Below, in pieces: positions 15,697 to 26,875 of a DNA stretch of 64,000 nt. The notes below the pieces were generated by a model. That model made no database searches. It was not told the DNA's origin and saw only the letters and a list, made by a program, of their open reading frames with translations. The stretch is from contig JASANC010001075.1 in assembly GCA_030248135.1 (NCBI GenBank), forward strand, positions 1 to 64,000. The letters run 5' to 3'. A program made the translations under genes and the position numbers. This stretch comes from Theristus sp. LFF4_11 (taxonomy: Eukaryota > Nematoda > Chromadorea > Monhysterida > Xyalidae). Every line of letters starts with the position of its first letter. Position 1 is the first letter of the stretch.

Positions 15697-16240
15697 GGGT
15701 TGTTAAACAAAAATCCCTAAAGCTTCATTACTAAAGCGCACGCGCACGCGGCATCGGCATGCTCATGCTCATGATCCACTAGCGCGCCTGCACACGCTCC
15801 GGCCCCAACAAGAACTTGTTCAAAACGCAATTTTTCTGACATCTTCCTTCTTGAAAAGGCTTGGCTTAGGTCAGGATATTGTTTAGCTTTGAATTAGGCT
15901 TTAGGATTAGGTTTTGGTTTAGGCTAGTTTAGGCAACGTCTGCCAACATCAGTGGTTTGATTTAGTACGACAGGCCAACCCAAAAATCAAAATTTAAACC
16001 AACCAAAATCGGGATTTGAATAAAAAAACAAAAATGCCGATTTAACAAAAGTCGAAACATTTTCCTCTTAATATGCTCTGAAAACCTCATTTTTGGCAAA
16101 ATTTTTCAAAAGTTCAACAAAAATTTTCTTTTATATCACCTTGTAAAACCGTCAGCAGTCGATTTTTTGGACCGTTTTACCGATTGATTTTATTTTACGC
16201 GTGAACAACTTTTGGAATAAAGTTTTTGAGCGTCGCAGGA
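15697..16240. repeat. Diverged composite repeat related to the 12.4-13.3 kb elements
   Basis: It starts GGGGTTGTTAAACAAAAAT, like the hAT-like element end at 12385. It then carries the copy-A block (GCTCATGCTCAT, CCACTAGCGC, CACACGCTCCG), a TTAGG-rich stretch, and a segment matching the interior of that hAT-like element (TTTTCCTCTTAATATGCTCT, then TCAGCAGTCGATTTT and GTTTTACCGA). The order differs from the 12.4-13.3 kb locus, so it appears rearranged. Confidence 0.6.
15855..15945 (+). repeat. Degenerate TTAGGC-like run
   Basis: A T/G-rich stretch with at least three TTAGGC words and several TTAGGT or TTAGGA variants. TTAGGC is the telomere repeat of several nematodes. Copies here are irregularly spaced, so this may be a decayed interstitial telomere-like tract or coincidence. 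Confidence 0.35.
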
Positions 16241-16364
16241 GAAAACAAGTCATTTCATTTTAATGCGCGGTGCAGACGGACATACACACAACAAGCTGAA
16301 CTGACGTCGCACGATTTTATCTGATTTTCACTTGGAGAAAAGGGCAAGGAAACATTGAATCGAA

Positions 16365-19294
16365 ATGGTGCGTTTTTAACATTTCAATCAAAATAGCAGG
16401 AGCATGCTTATGCAGTGTGCACGCAACTCTAAGAAACAGAGTTTAGTGAACTGAACGCTTGTCTGCTTGAGTGATGCTTTCCATTTCCTCCATTCTCAGC
16501 TGGTGCTTGTTGTCGGTGATTTTCACATTCCACACCGAGCGCACAACGTGCCGCAAAAGTTCCGCAAATTGTTGGTGCCGAACAAGATCCAGCACATCGT
16601 GTGCACCGGCAACCTCTGCACGAAAGAAACGTTCGACTATTTGAAATCACTCTCCAGTGATGTGCACGTTGTTCGCGGTGACTTCGATGAGGTATTTTTT
16701 GTTTCATGCCAACGTCAGACCCACGAACAGGGTGAACCAAAAAAGGTTCCACTTTCAAAATGCTCTCACTGGCTTGTGCTGAGTTGTTTCAAGCTGAAAA
16801 TTGGAACAGTATTAAAAAACATTTGGAGGTTTTTGTGACCAAATTTTTTCACGGTAAGCTGCCCCTATCACTCACTGCAGCAGAAAAAACATAAAAAATC
16901 GACAAATGTTGTGAAATGCAGAGGGTTGATTCAGCTGTAACAAACGGACTCTTCGCTTAAAATTCGGAACTACTTAAACTGCGGTTAGAACACGTTGGCA
17001 TTTTTTGCGATCAAATTTTTTTGGCGTAGACGTTTCAGTTTATTTTTACAGTGTAATTTTTAAAAATTAGCAATTTTTGACGAAAAAACAATGTTCATCC
17101 GTAATCTCACTGTTTATTATTGCTCATAAACGGACTTCCGAACTGCTGTATCGCCACGCGGTGTCAAATTGAATTTTGTACGAAATTGCCAAACCACTGT
17201 GGAATAGTTAATCGCATGTTCCACCAATTGGCAGACCCGTCTCGCTGCTCTGCCGTCCACTTAACCATGATGGTAGCAAAGACTGAAAATGGAATTGCAT
17301 CTTTCACTGCAGAACTCAACCAGTCTCTGGTATGATGAAAATGTCAGAGTGGCAAATTGTGTGAATTAAAAAAAAGAACCCAATTTGCATCTGGAAAGAT
17401 ATATCCGCATCTGTTCTGAGCTGAACCCCTCACGCACGCTCAGACTCGAAGTAAAACATCAGGGTGGTCAAAGACTTCAAATGCAATTCGGCATTTTCAA
17501 GCAACTGTATGTGCGTTTGCTTTTTTCATCTTTTTTGTGTTGTGAGCACTCGGGTTGTCACCAACGTTCATCATTTGATCTTTGTTACAGCCAAATCAAC
17601 CCTCTGCATTTCACTTCATTTGTCGATTTTTCATGTTTTTTTAGATTCTGCTGTAGTGAGTGATAGGGGCAACAAACCGTGAAAAAAATTTGGTCAGAAA
17701 AACCTCAAAATGTTTTCCGTGAATGAAATGGAACCTTTTTTGGTTCACCCTGTATTATGATTTTTTTAGGTTCTGCGACTGAATGCGTTTGCAGACGTTA
17801 GAAAGAAGACTAGTTTCAAACTTCATGTTGGCAATTCAAAACAGCCTAAGTGACAACGTCCTATTTAGGGGACCCGGATCACTTAACCAAATTTGAATTC
17901 CCGCGTCACGCATGCAACTGCTTACCTATCTATGCGCGTATTGAGTCTCGGGACCAAAATGAAAGATAATAAATTACTTGTTGGCTAGCTACGGCGCTGA
18001 CTTTTTCTCTCATGTACGGTATTACAAATACGCTTAAAAAGTTCAAATCCCGATTTTTTAATTAAAAAAGAAGTTTCTTTTCTGACAGAAATTCTTCCAA
18101 GTTTCTTTTTAAAGCTTAATTAAAAATTTATAAATTCAAATTTCAAGCTTTAAGATTTTTTTTTAATTTAATTTAATTTAATTATACGCGCGCCGGTTCC
18201 GGAAACCCGAAGGTACCAAACTCCGGCGGATGCGGGCAATACTGCCCCGAGCCCAATTTTACCCTCGGCTCAGGAGGGAATAGACCATTAGATGTTCGTT
18301 GGTCACTCTAATTTTCCACGAGTATGTCTTGTCCACAGCGAGGTTCGAAACCGGTGGTACCTACAGAACTGTAGGCCGAAGTGCCTGAGGAAAATGTGAA
18401 CTGTCGATGGTGCCAGGTGGTGGTTTCAAATTACTCCTAATTTCCATTCAAGCTGTTTTAAATTTCAGAATCAAAACTACCCGGAATCGAAGATGATCGT
18501 CGTCGGTCAATTTCGAATCGGCGTCTGCCACGGACATCAGCTGGTGCCCTGGGGCGATTTGGAGGTATGAAATCAGATGAATGTCGATAATCGGGGACAG
18601 CTTTGCGAAAGGATTTTATCTTTTGAAGTTTTTTTTAAAAGTTCAAACAAAACAATTCAATGTTTTTTTAACAAAACGTAGAATTGCTCTCACTGCAACG
18701 TTCCGCTGTTCAAGGTTCTATCAATGCTACGACGACAATTAGACGTTGATGTGATTGTTACCGGGCATACGCACAAATTCGAAGCGTTCGAGCATGACGG
18801 CTTTTTCTACATCAATCCTGGATCAATTACCGGCGCTTATAGTGCCCTCGACAGGTTGATTTTTGTTAACTAGACAAAATTAAAAAAAAACATTACTAGC
18901 TGAACTGAAGCTGGTTGGATATTTCTTGGGACACAACCAATCAAAAACATGATGGATTCAATGCAGCCATAACTTTGATCTAGGCTAAAACTGCGGTGTT
19001 TGGCTAGTCAGTGGGTTCTCTGCATTTCGGCCTGGCCAACATCATATGCAGAAGAGTGGTGGCCGGTGGCCCCATCAGTGATTATTCAACAGTTGCCATA
19101 TTAGCATCGACGTAGATAAAATACAAAATCAGCGTCATAGTTTAAGGTCAACAGTTTCTTGTAGTGACATCGTGCCGTCGTTTGTTTTGCTGGACGTGCA
19201 GCACACGGCCATCGTCACGTACGTCTACAAGCTGATTGACGACGAAGTCCGGGTGGAACGAATCGAGTACAAGAAACCGACCGCCACCGCCTGA
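16365..19294 (+). CDS. VPS29: VPS29, retromer complex subunit
   Basis: Retromer subunit with a metallophosphoesterase fold, acting in endosome-to-Golgi sorting. The exons are 16365-16367 (only the ATG), 16500-16691, 18469-18564, 18682-18854 and 19165-19294, giving 190 residues against about 182 in human. Family matches include [77 protein letters not shown] and [10 protein letters not shown] short Cys/His insertion ([11 protein letters not shown]) sits after VPWGDLE where other animals have a few residues. Intron 2 is about 1.8 kb and contains a 1-kb inverted-repeat element starting 36 nt after the donor. VPS29 converges on MRPL16, with only 283 bp between the stops. Confidence 0.95.
16728..17752. 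mobile_element. 1-kb inverted-repeat DNA element in VPS29 intron 2
   Basis: The ends CAGGGTGAACCA and TGGTTCACCCTG are perfect inverted copies. The arms extend about 200 bp with mismatches, sharing AACCAAAAAAGGTTCCA, GACCAAATTTTTTTCACGG-like and GCCCCTATCACTCACT blocks and ending near CAGAGGGTTGATT. The centre (about 16990-17560) has no transposase frame. No target duplication is evident, so the superfamily stays open. Confidence 0.72.
18180..18440 (+). repeat. GC-rich stretch with a tRNA-like B box in VPS29 intron 2
   Basis: A GC-rich block interrupts AT-rich intron sequence. It contains GGTTCGAAACC at about 18342, an exact match to the pol III B-box consensus. No full tRNA cloverleaf could be folded by eye, so a SINE or tRNA-derived remnant is a guess. 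Confidence 0.3.
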
Positions 19295-19577
19295 TGAAGC
19301 AGAACTGTTTTTACGCTTAACTGTCAACGCTGCGTTACTTTTAAAATCCAGAAAAAAAACTATTATTCCATACCATTATCGATTTCTGTTGATAAATCTT
19401 ATCTGTGATGATGATCACTGTTTTTGTTGTCACACCGCTGTTCAATCAATCCGAACTTTTTGCAAGAAAACGTGAACAAAGTAAAAAGGCGAAAATGACT
19501 GTCTGTTTTTATTCATGCGGATTCTTTCCATATTTAGCAATCACATGTCGTAAAAGACGAAGCGGACAACATGGATG

Positions 19578-21920
19578 TCAAAAAGCTCTGCCCTTGAACG
19601 TGATGTCATAAGGGCTCATCCAACTGCTGCAGTCCAGCATGTTCCACTTGGTCACCATTTCCCACGTGAACGGATTCAGATTTTCTCGTTCGATCCGCGC
19701 CAGCTGCAAAATATCTCATTGTTCGTGCGACCCGTTGTGTGGCAGCAGAAAAGAAGCTGCGCGCAACCGTGCTTTGGAAATCGTGCAGTTTCTTTCGGAA
19801 GACTAAACCAGACACGGTTTACCAGTTTTTTCTCAGCCTCCTGTTCTTCGTGCGTGACGAATCTCGCTTGAAACGGCATTACATCGGCCACATGTGCCAT
19901 GAACGACTGCGCCTGAAGTAAACGTGAGCTCAGCAGTGATTCAGTGACACGTCGACGACAAACAGAACCTGGAAGCGGCGCACCTCAACTTTTGTCAAGT
20001 GGCCGCCGACCTCGATGACGACGCGGCCAGCACGGATGGGCGTCACGTGACACTGGTATTTCGCCATACTGCCACCCTTTTTGTGGCCGCGGGGAAGCTT
20101 CGTTCGTACTTGCCACGGTGGCTGCAAAGTTCTTGCGTAAACGAACACAAATATTATCTTTTCGTACGAAGGAGGCGGAGTAATGTTGAATGACGTGTGG
20201 AAAAGCCGCACAGCTAAAAAGTTGTTTCGCGCCCGAACGCAGTTCGAATACGCAATAACATGAATTTATTTAGTGAGAAAAGATTCTGATTAATTTTCCC
20301 CAATTTCTTGCACAAATCTGCTGTTAGAATACGTTAAGTTTTGCGGATTTCAAATTGCCGCGCAGCCATGAAACATTTGTTCTATCTGTGCGTGCAAACG
20401 CATACTGGGTCACATTTAATAAGAAAGGTCATAGCTGAAGAAGACATCAGGAAAACTGTACTGAGAAAAAAACGGCACCAAACAGAGAGAGAGAGTGCTC
20501 GGTTCGGTACCTCAACTCGCCAAACAGCGAATCGATCGTTTTTCATGTTGCGATTGACGATGTCACGAATCACACGGAAGTGACGTGGATCGAGCCAACC
20601 GGGCGACTCTGCCTGAAACATGCACACTCATTATTCTGGTGTTTCCAGTGTTTTTTCATTAAAAACCACAAACGTCCATCCACTCACGATGACAGCGTAT
20701 TGATCATGAAACAAATCTGTGTGTATCATCTCAGGCGGGCGCATGTCGAAGTGCCGATTGGCGTCCCAATATTGCTTGCCCTTCTTTTTGTTCAGACCTT
20801 CGTCCGGAAACAGTGCTGGCTGCATCGGCAACTCAGGCAAAAGATTTTCACCAGGTGGAGGCAAAACAATGTCTGAAATTGAGTGACCGTCAAACATCCG
20901 TATAAAGTGGAACTTTCATGTTTCTGCATCTGCTTTATTGTTTTTTCACTGCTTCAATGAATACATTTACTCAAATCATCAGAGATAAAAACGGAAAATA
21001 TTTTTCCGTGAAAAAACCGTTTTCAGAAAAAAAGCCGAAGAACAAAAATTTTCAAAATGACGATACTTTTGCCAAAAATACCTTGAATTCAACTGAACAG
21101 AGATGGGAAAACACGGAAAAATATAATTTTCGTTGTTCGGAAAAAAGAATTGGGACAATAATTTTGACTAAGAGAAGCTTGAATTCAACTTAGAGCTTTT
21201 TTATTAGTTTTTCTTTTTAAAAACCACACATAAAAGAATCGCAATGATAGGTTTTAGCCCATTTTTACATTTTAGCCCATCGTTTCCGCGCTCTAACTGG
21301 CCAAAAACAATTATGATTAAAAACAAAAGAGCTTGATAAAACCGTTTTTTTGGAAAAATTTCGGATGCAATCTTAACTATTATCGGCATAAAACAATCAT
21401 TGTCAGTCAGCAGATTTACGTTCTTTACGATCACTGGTGATTGTTCCAAATACTTCAACATGCAACCTGTCAACATGTCAGCAGACTCCAGTAACTTACC
21501 AGAATGCACAAATTATTGCATAATCAAATCTAATTGCAATTTGATTGTCAGGACTAGCAGATAGTCAATGAGCTGATTGATTGGTCTTGGTGGACGATTT
21601 GTTGTCTCACAATGACACGATGCAGCAGAGCTCATTTATCCGTTACACATTTAACTTGAAAGTGGACTTGGCGTTGGATTTTTACGTCAAACAACGTAAA
21701 AATCCAACGCCAAGTCCACTTTCAAGTTAAAGCTGACAATGTTTTTTTGACATTTTTTTCAGTTTACAAAAAAATGGGTTTAAAATTGCACACCTTTGAA
21801 TTTGGTGACACGCTCCACTTTCGGCGATTCGTTGACGAGACGGTGATTGAACACTTGTAGAGCGCGTGGCCTGTGTCGCTGCGGATTTCGACTCAAAAAA
21901 CGCCGTGTGCAAAACACCAT
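19578..21920 (-). CDS. MRPL16: Mitochondrial large ribosomal subunit protein uL16m
   Basis: Structural protein of the mitochondrial 39S subunit. Minus-strand exons: 21920-21794, 20872-20688, 20612-20511, 20121-19969, 19912-19823 and 19703-19578, phases consistent, about 259 residues. The core motifs are NDRFAVWRVE, RGHKKGGSMAKY, HVTPIRAGRVVIEVGG and the C-terminal SPYDITFKGRAF. The start is set at the ATG of MVFCTRRFL, whose Arg-rich, acid-free N-terminus suits a mitochondrial presequence. A longer in-frame start (MSLIAESS) exists at 21971 and is less like a presequence. The first intron (about 920 nt) contains a near-ideal hairpin at 21651-21730. TTTATT near 19507 offers an AATAAA signal on this strand. 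Confidence 0.93.
21651..21730. repeat. Perfect 37-bp inverted repeat with 6-nt loop
   Basis: Positions 21651-21687 and 21694-21730 are exact reverse complements, separated only by CAAACA. The arm starts TTAACTTGAAAGTGGACTTG. It lies in intron 1 of MRPL16. Such perfection suggests a recent event or strong constraint. It contains no gene. Confidence 0.93.
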
Positions 21921-21930
21921 CACTGGCCAA

Positions 21931-23436
21931 AGATCAGTTTTCAACGCTGAACTTTCAGCGATCAACGACATCTTCAAAGCGCCGGTTTTTCGCCTAAATT
22001 TTGAAGGAAAAACGCCAAATTTTGCTGCAAATTAAATCTGTGAAAAAAATACAATGAAGAATGCGTGAACCTGAAGAATGTCAAGTTATCATATATTCAG
22101 CTTATATTATTGACTTTAGGTTTTGAGACAAAAAAATTATGATTTTTGAGCAAAAATTCATAATTTTTGGATGGTCCGAGCAAATTTTTGGGGGTGTCAC
22201 TGTAACTTAGGTCCACGTGGGGTGGGCTGGGCCCAAGCAAATTTCGAGGAGGGGGTGGGGTGGGGAGTGGAGTGGAGTGGGTTGGTTTGTTTTAAATTAA
22301 ATTTTTTTGCAAATTAGTATTGTGGATTTATTCAAACGTGTCCGGACTAACGTGACGTCATTTTATTTAAAAACGCCCGTTTGTCAAAGTACAGGCACTA
22401 AAATTTCAGTTTGGTGTACCGTGTGACTGATTCGACATTCACCATTTGGTTACGGGAAGAAATCAGCTAAACGGATAGTCTGGTTTGCTGTGAACGACAA
22501 GCGCATGTTTTGTGGCACATGACGTCATTTCAGTGGGACACGTTTAAAAAAATAGGCCATAGCTAGGTTCTTTCGAAGCGTCTCGTCGAGGTCGTCGCGT
22601 TGTCATAACAACCGAGGTTGATCGGGTGATGCGCGACTGTCACTCCAGCGCGCGCTCCTCACTTTGCACCTCTTTCTCACACGTGACAAATTTATTTTCT
22701 CAAGTGTGCTCCATTTTCTCCTGTTTCTGCATGTGAATGAAATGCACACTACGATTTGCACTGCACCGGACACGGATTCGCGTATGTGACCGCCTGTATT
22801 CAGCTGGATTTGGAAATACTGCATGCGGGTTGTTTACAACGGCTACGGGGAATTAACATCATGGTCCATTCCCCGTACGGGGATTTAGCACCATGGTTAA
22901 ATCCCCATACGGGGAAATAAAAACGCACGGAAACAAAATCGTGACACCGGCGAACTATGAGAGCGCAAATCCTGCTAAATTGAAATTTTGTCCATTTCAC
23001 AGTGGGAAAATGCACTTTCATTTTTCAATAGTAAAACAGGACAAATTAGTTTTTGACGTGCACTTAAATATAATGAGTCGTTTTTGGTTGTTTTCTTTTG
23101 AAAATAACTTTGGTTGTGTTCAAAAATTCCTGTTTGTTGTAGCTAAATCTGCACTGCAATTGTGGTGCGCACTGTAGTGCAAAAACACGAGCTCATGAAT
23201 GAAACCAATCCAATTGCATTTGCAGAAGCTTGTGTCCAGTTCCAGTGTCAAAACTTTGTTTGTCGATCTTTGGCCTGAAAGTAAAAAATTGTGAAAAAAA
23301 GTTCTGCCAAAGAAGTCCACACAAAGTTCTAGCCAAAACATCATCAAAAAATGTCCAACCCCACTCCAGCGCCAGCCACGTTCTTGGCATGCTTCGTTTT
23401 GTCGCAGAATGGGCAGTCGACCTTTTCAGGCCGCAT
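21931..23436. other. Divergent spacer between MRPL16 and NAA80
   Basis: No confident gene. It contains a G-rich GGTGG/GTGGA tract at about 22160-22290 and a hairpin at 22871-22914, whose arms CCCCGTACGGGGATTTA and TAAATCCCCATACGGGG flank GCACCATGGT. Promoters for both neighbouring genes should lie here. Confidence 0.5.
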
Positions 23437-24383
23437 ATGACGACATCAGCATCGCCGCCATCTTCTAGAAACGAGCAGCTTTTGCACGTTGTGGCGTACG
23501 CAAGTGAACCGAAATGGTTGGCGGAATGCATGGCATTGTTGAGCTCAGAGTGGCCGCGCAGCGAGCAATCGCGTCGAGTGACGTTCGAAAAGTGCTCAAC
23601 CAACCCAAAAGAGCTGCCGCAAAGTCTGTTGTTGATTGAGCGGCCGCGTGACGGCGACGATGCCTCCACTTCCACTTCAAAATCAAACAACGGGAAATTG
23701 GGGCAGTCAGCGCTGAGGAATGACGGTCGTTTGATCGGACACTGCCGTGTTTGCGCCATCCCCGGCCAGGACACCGCTTGCTGGATTGAATCGCTGGTTG
23801 TGCGAAACGATGAGCGCGGTTTGTTGTTTACTCGATTTTATTTTGATGTGCCGTCAATCTGAGTGTTTTGTCGTTTTGATGATTTGCTCGATTTTTGATT
23901 GTGATTTCAGGTCGTGGCTACGGTCGCTTACTGATGGCCAAAACAGAGGAATACGCACGTTCACTTGGTTGCACCGTTGCGTATCTGTCAACTCACGACC
24001 AGCAACGGTTTTATTCGCGTTGCGGCTACGAAAACTGCGCGCCAGTGCCTGTTGGCAACGCTGGCGTGTCGAAGCTGTTGGCAGGGCCACAGTTTGCGTT
24101 GCTGCGCGACAAAATGGCCGCCTGCTTTCAACAGCAACTTGCGTCAAGCGACGACGCAACGACACGAGCGCACCAACGAACGGGCGGCGCCGACAATGGT
24201 GATGATGATGATGCTGTGCAGTGCTCAACGTCAGTGGCTGTTTCCGGCAGCGATTGCAGCGCGTCGACGACGTCGTCGTTGTTGAGCATTCCTGTGCCAC
24301 CGCCGCCACCCCCTTCTTCGCCGATGGTTTCGTCAAAACCAACCAATCAGACGACGGCTCAATTTATGCGCAAACCGCTGTGA
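23437..24383 (+). CDS. NAA80: NAA80 (NAT6)-type actin N-terminal acetyltransferase
   Basis: GNAT-fold enzyme that acetylates the processed N-terminus of actin in the cytosol. Exons 23437-23818 and 23911-24383 join in phase, giving about 284 residues. An upstream in-frame ATG at 23389 is possible. The family-specific segment LSSEWPRSEQSR matches the WPRSRTSR motif of NAA80. The acetyl-CoA loop is RGRGYGRLLM, and the C-terminal core has LSTHDQQRFYSRCGYE. A proline run (VPPPPPPSSP) follows near the C-terminus, where vertebrate NAA80 carries the polyproline that docks profilin. AATAAA at 24575 is a plausible poly(A) signal. It is the first of three adjacent plus-strand genes (NAA80, DCTN5, TIM22). 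Confidence 0.88.
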
Positions 24384-24752
24384 CTTGTTTTGTACTCGAA
24401 CGCCATGACAATGGTGCACGCACACTCCACTCTCCTGAATGTTTTCTCAGTGTTTGTCGTAGGCAGCTTTATTGTGATTTGTGTGACCGTTCAGTTTGTT
24501 CAGTCTCATCGTCAGTTCCTCCTGGTGCATTTTGTCACGCCGTCTGTTGCTCACAGTATGCATTTTTTGTGATAAATAAAACGTGTGATACAAAAGAGGG
24601 CATTGGTTGCTTCTCGCTGAAGTGAACACGTTTGTGTGCTCGTATCGTGTCCGCACTCCACACACGATTACTTTCAATATTGTTTCTGGGCTTCACAACA
24701 GGTTGGTGAGACGGATTTTTGAATTTGATTTGCACTATCCAGCTTTCCAACC

Positions 24753-26249
24753 ATGGAAATTCAAGAAGTTAACTACAACAAGGCGGAGTTCATTGAGACT
24801 GCGTCCGGGAACCGTGTCTGCCGCATCTCATCACTGCACGGCAGTCAGAACATTGTGCTCAATGGAAAAGTACGTTCTGTTAAATGCACCCGGCTCCACG
24901 TCACTCGTTGGTTGGTGCACTGGTTGATTCTGGCACCCTGCTGAGTGCACAGAGGCGAAGTGTGCAAGGCGTGCGCTTGCATCAAGAATTTTGCAGTTTT
25001 TCATTCTCAAATCACTTCACTTTGCAATAATTAACAGACAATTCTCATGTCGAACATCGTGATCCGAGGTGATCTTGCGAACGTGCGCATTGGTCGTTAC
25101 TGCTTTGTGGGCGAACACACCATCATACGACCCGCGTATAAAAAATTCAGCAAAGGGTCTGTCTGTATGTCTTCTCTTTCGTTTGCTTGTCATTTTTTGA
25201 CATGGTGGTTACTGGTTTACGTGGTTACTTATACTTATACTGACTGATTTTGCAACTGGTTGGATTGTTTTTTTATCTTGCGTTATCCCTTGAGATTTTC
25301 AGCACGACTGACGATAACGCTAAATTGTTCGGTTTTTTTCAATTTTTATCTTCAAAAATCAGTCATACGTTCAGTGTTGATCATATCTGTATCATCGTGG
25401 TTGCGCAGTGCAGGATAGTAAAGAATGAAGAATGAATATTGCGTGAATCAATGTGTTCGATTGATTCAGCGCCGCGTTCTGCCCGGTTCACATCGGCGAC
25501 CACGTGTTCATTGGGGGTCACTCGATCGTGCTCGCCACGCAGCTTGGCTCGTACGTGCACGTTGGCGAGCACTGCATCATCGGCAAACGCTGCATCCTGC
25601 GCGACTGCTGTCTCGTGCGTGACGGCGCTGTGCTCGACGCGGACACGGTGGTGCCGCCGTTTGCGATCATGGATGGCGCTCCTGGTTGGTTGGCGTTGCA
25701 CGGTGCTGTTGGCTCACATTGTGCTCCTGCCTGCGCGTTGTTGGACATCTTGACTTGTGTGTACACTGCTTTTAGTGAATGGCTACCACCGCCACACTAA
25801 TACGACCAATTATGACAAGCCGCTTCAAACTGTTTTGCAATTTCATTTCAAATTACACTTGTTGTTGTCGTTTGCCGGTTAAATGCGGGTCAGTCCTTCA
25901 GCGGTAAATTCAGTGCCGCCGTTACTTGCTTCGTTTGCAAATTACACTTCGTTTGCATCACCGATCTGCACGTCACGTTCGGCGTTCAAACTGGTGATCG
26001 CAGAATGATAAAAATCGTAGACAGCTATCATGAATTCATGGAGTCGGAATGTTTCTTTTCGTTTTATCTTCATTCTTTTCGTTTTAGCGATTGAAAATGA
26101 AAACTGGCAAAAACCAGGTTTGTTTTATTACAGCCAAAATCGTCGGCGAGCTGCCGTACTGCACGCAGGAGCTGATGACTGATGCAACAAAGAGCATCTA
26201 CGAGAATTTCAAGCCGCGATCTGCCGTCGCTCCGACGCCAACCAGCTGA
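24753..26249 (+). CDS. DCTN5: Dynactin subunit 5 (p25)
   Basis: Pointed-end component of the dynactin complex with a left-handed beta-helix. Exons 24753-24869, 25038-25156, 25470-25684 and 26134-26249 join in phase, about 188 residues, the usual family length. Key matches are [81 protein letters not shown] and the C-terminal [11 protein letters not shown]. Isoleucine-rich hexapeptide repeats run through exons 2 and 3. The start is the ATG of [10 protein letters not shown], 370 nt after the NAA80 stop. AATAAA occurs near 26519. Confidence 0.96.
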
Positions 26250-26875
26250 AGTCGTGACTGGCAGGCAATTCGAACGAAATCTGATCATTCACATTCAATC
26301 TTTTGTGGCAGCTTTATCTAGTCACACTTTATCATGCAAACATTTTTTCTTTGTGTTCCCAAATTCTAGATTTTTTATTCGGTCTTTTCATATTCCGGTC
26401 ATGTTCACGCCCAGTGTGCAGTCTTCCAATGTTGTTTTCCCTGGTTTGGTGTTCATTCTTTCTGCTATTCATCTGCGTTTGTATTTTTTCCAAACATTCC
26501 GTGTATTTGAATCTTAGCAATAAACTATCAATACTTCAGTGTCTCGGTTTTGTGTTGTTTTTGGTTACCGTGCACTCAACGGCCGAATCAAATTATTTTC
26601 AGTTTAGTTGGATTGAAGCAATTGTTTTTTTGATCGAATATGTGTTGCTTATGCAACGCTACAAACTCGTTTTGATAAAAGAAAAAAAGAAAAACAAGCG
26701 TGTGTGTTCGATTGGATTGTGATCGGGCCGCAAAGCGAGCAATTTCTTTGTTGCTTGATTTTTGAATCCTGGCATCGTCTTGAAGCTCGAATAAAATTGT
26801 TTTTCAAACCCGGAGACAGGAATTTATTTAGTTTTTTTATAGCAATACAAGTCCAGAAATTGCGATTCAACAATT

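Noticed and set aside
23193..24342. Minus-strand frames opposite NAA80
   Set aside because: Antisense shadows. The plus strand has the GNAT motifs and a consistent intron.
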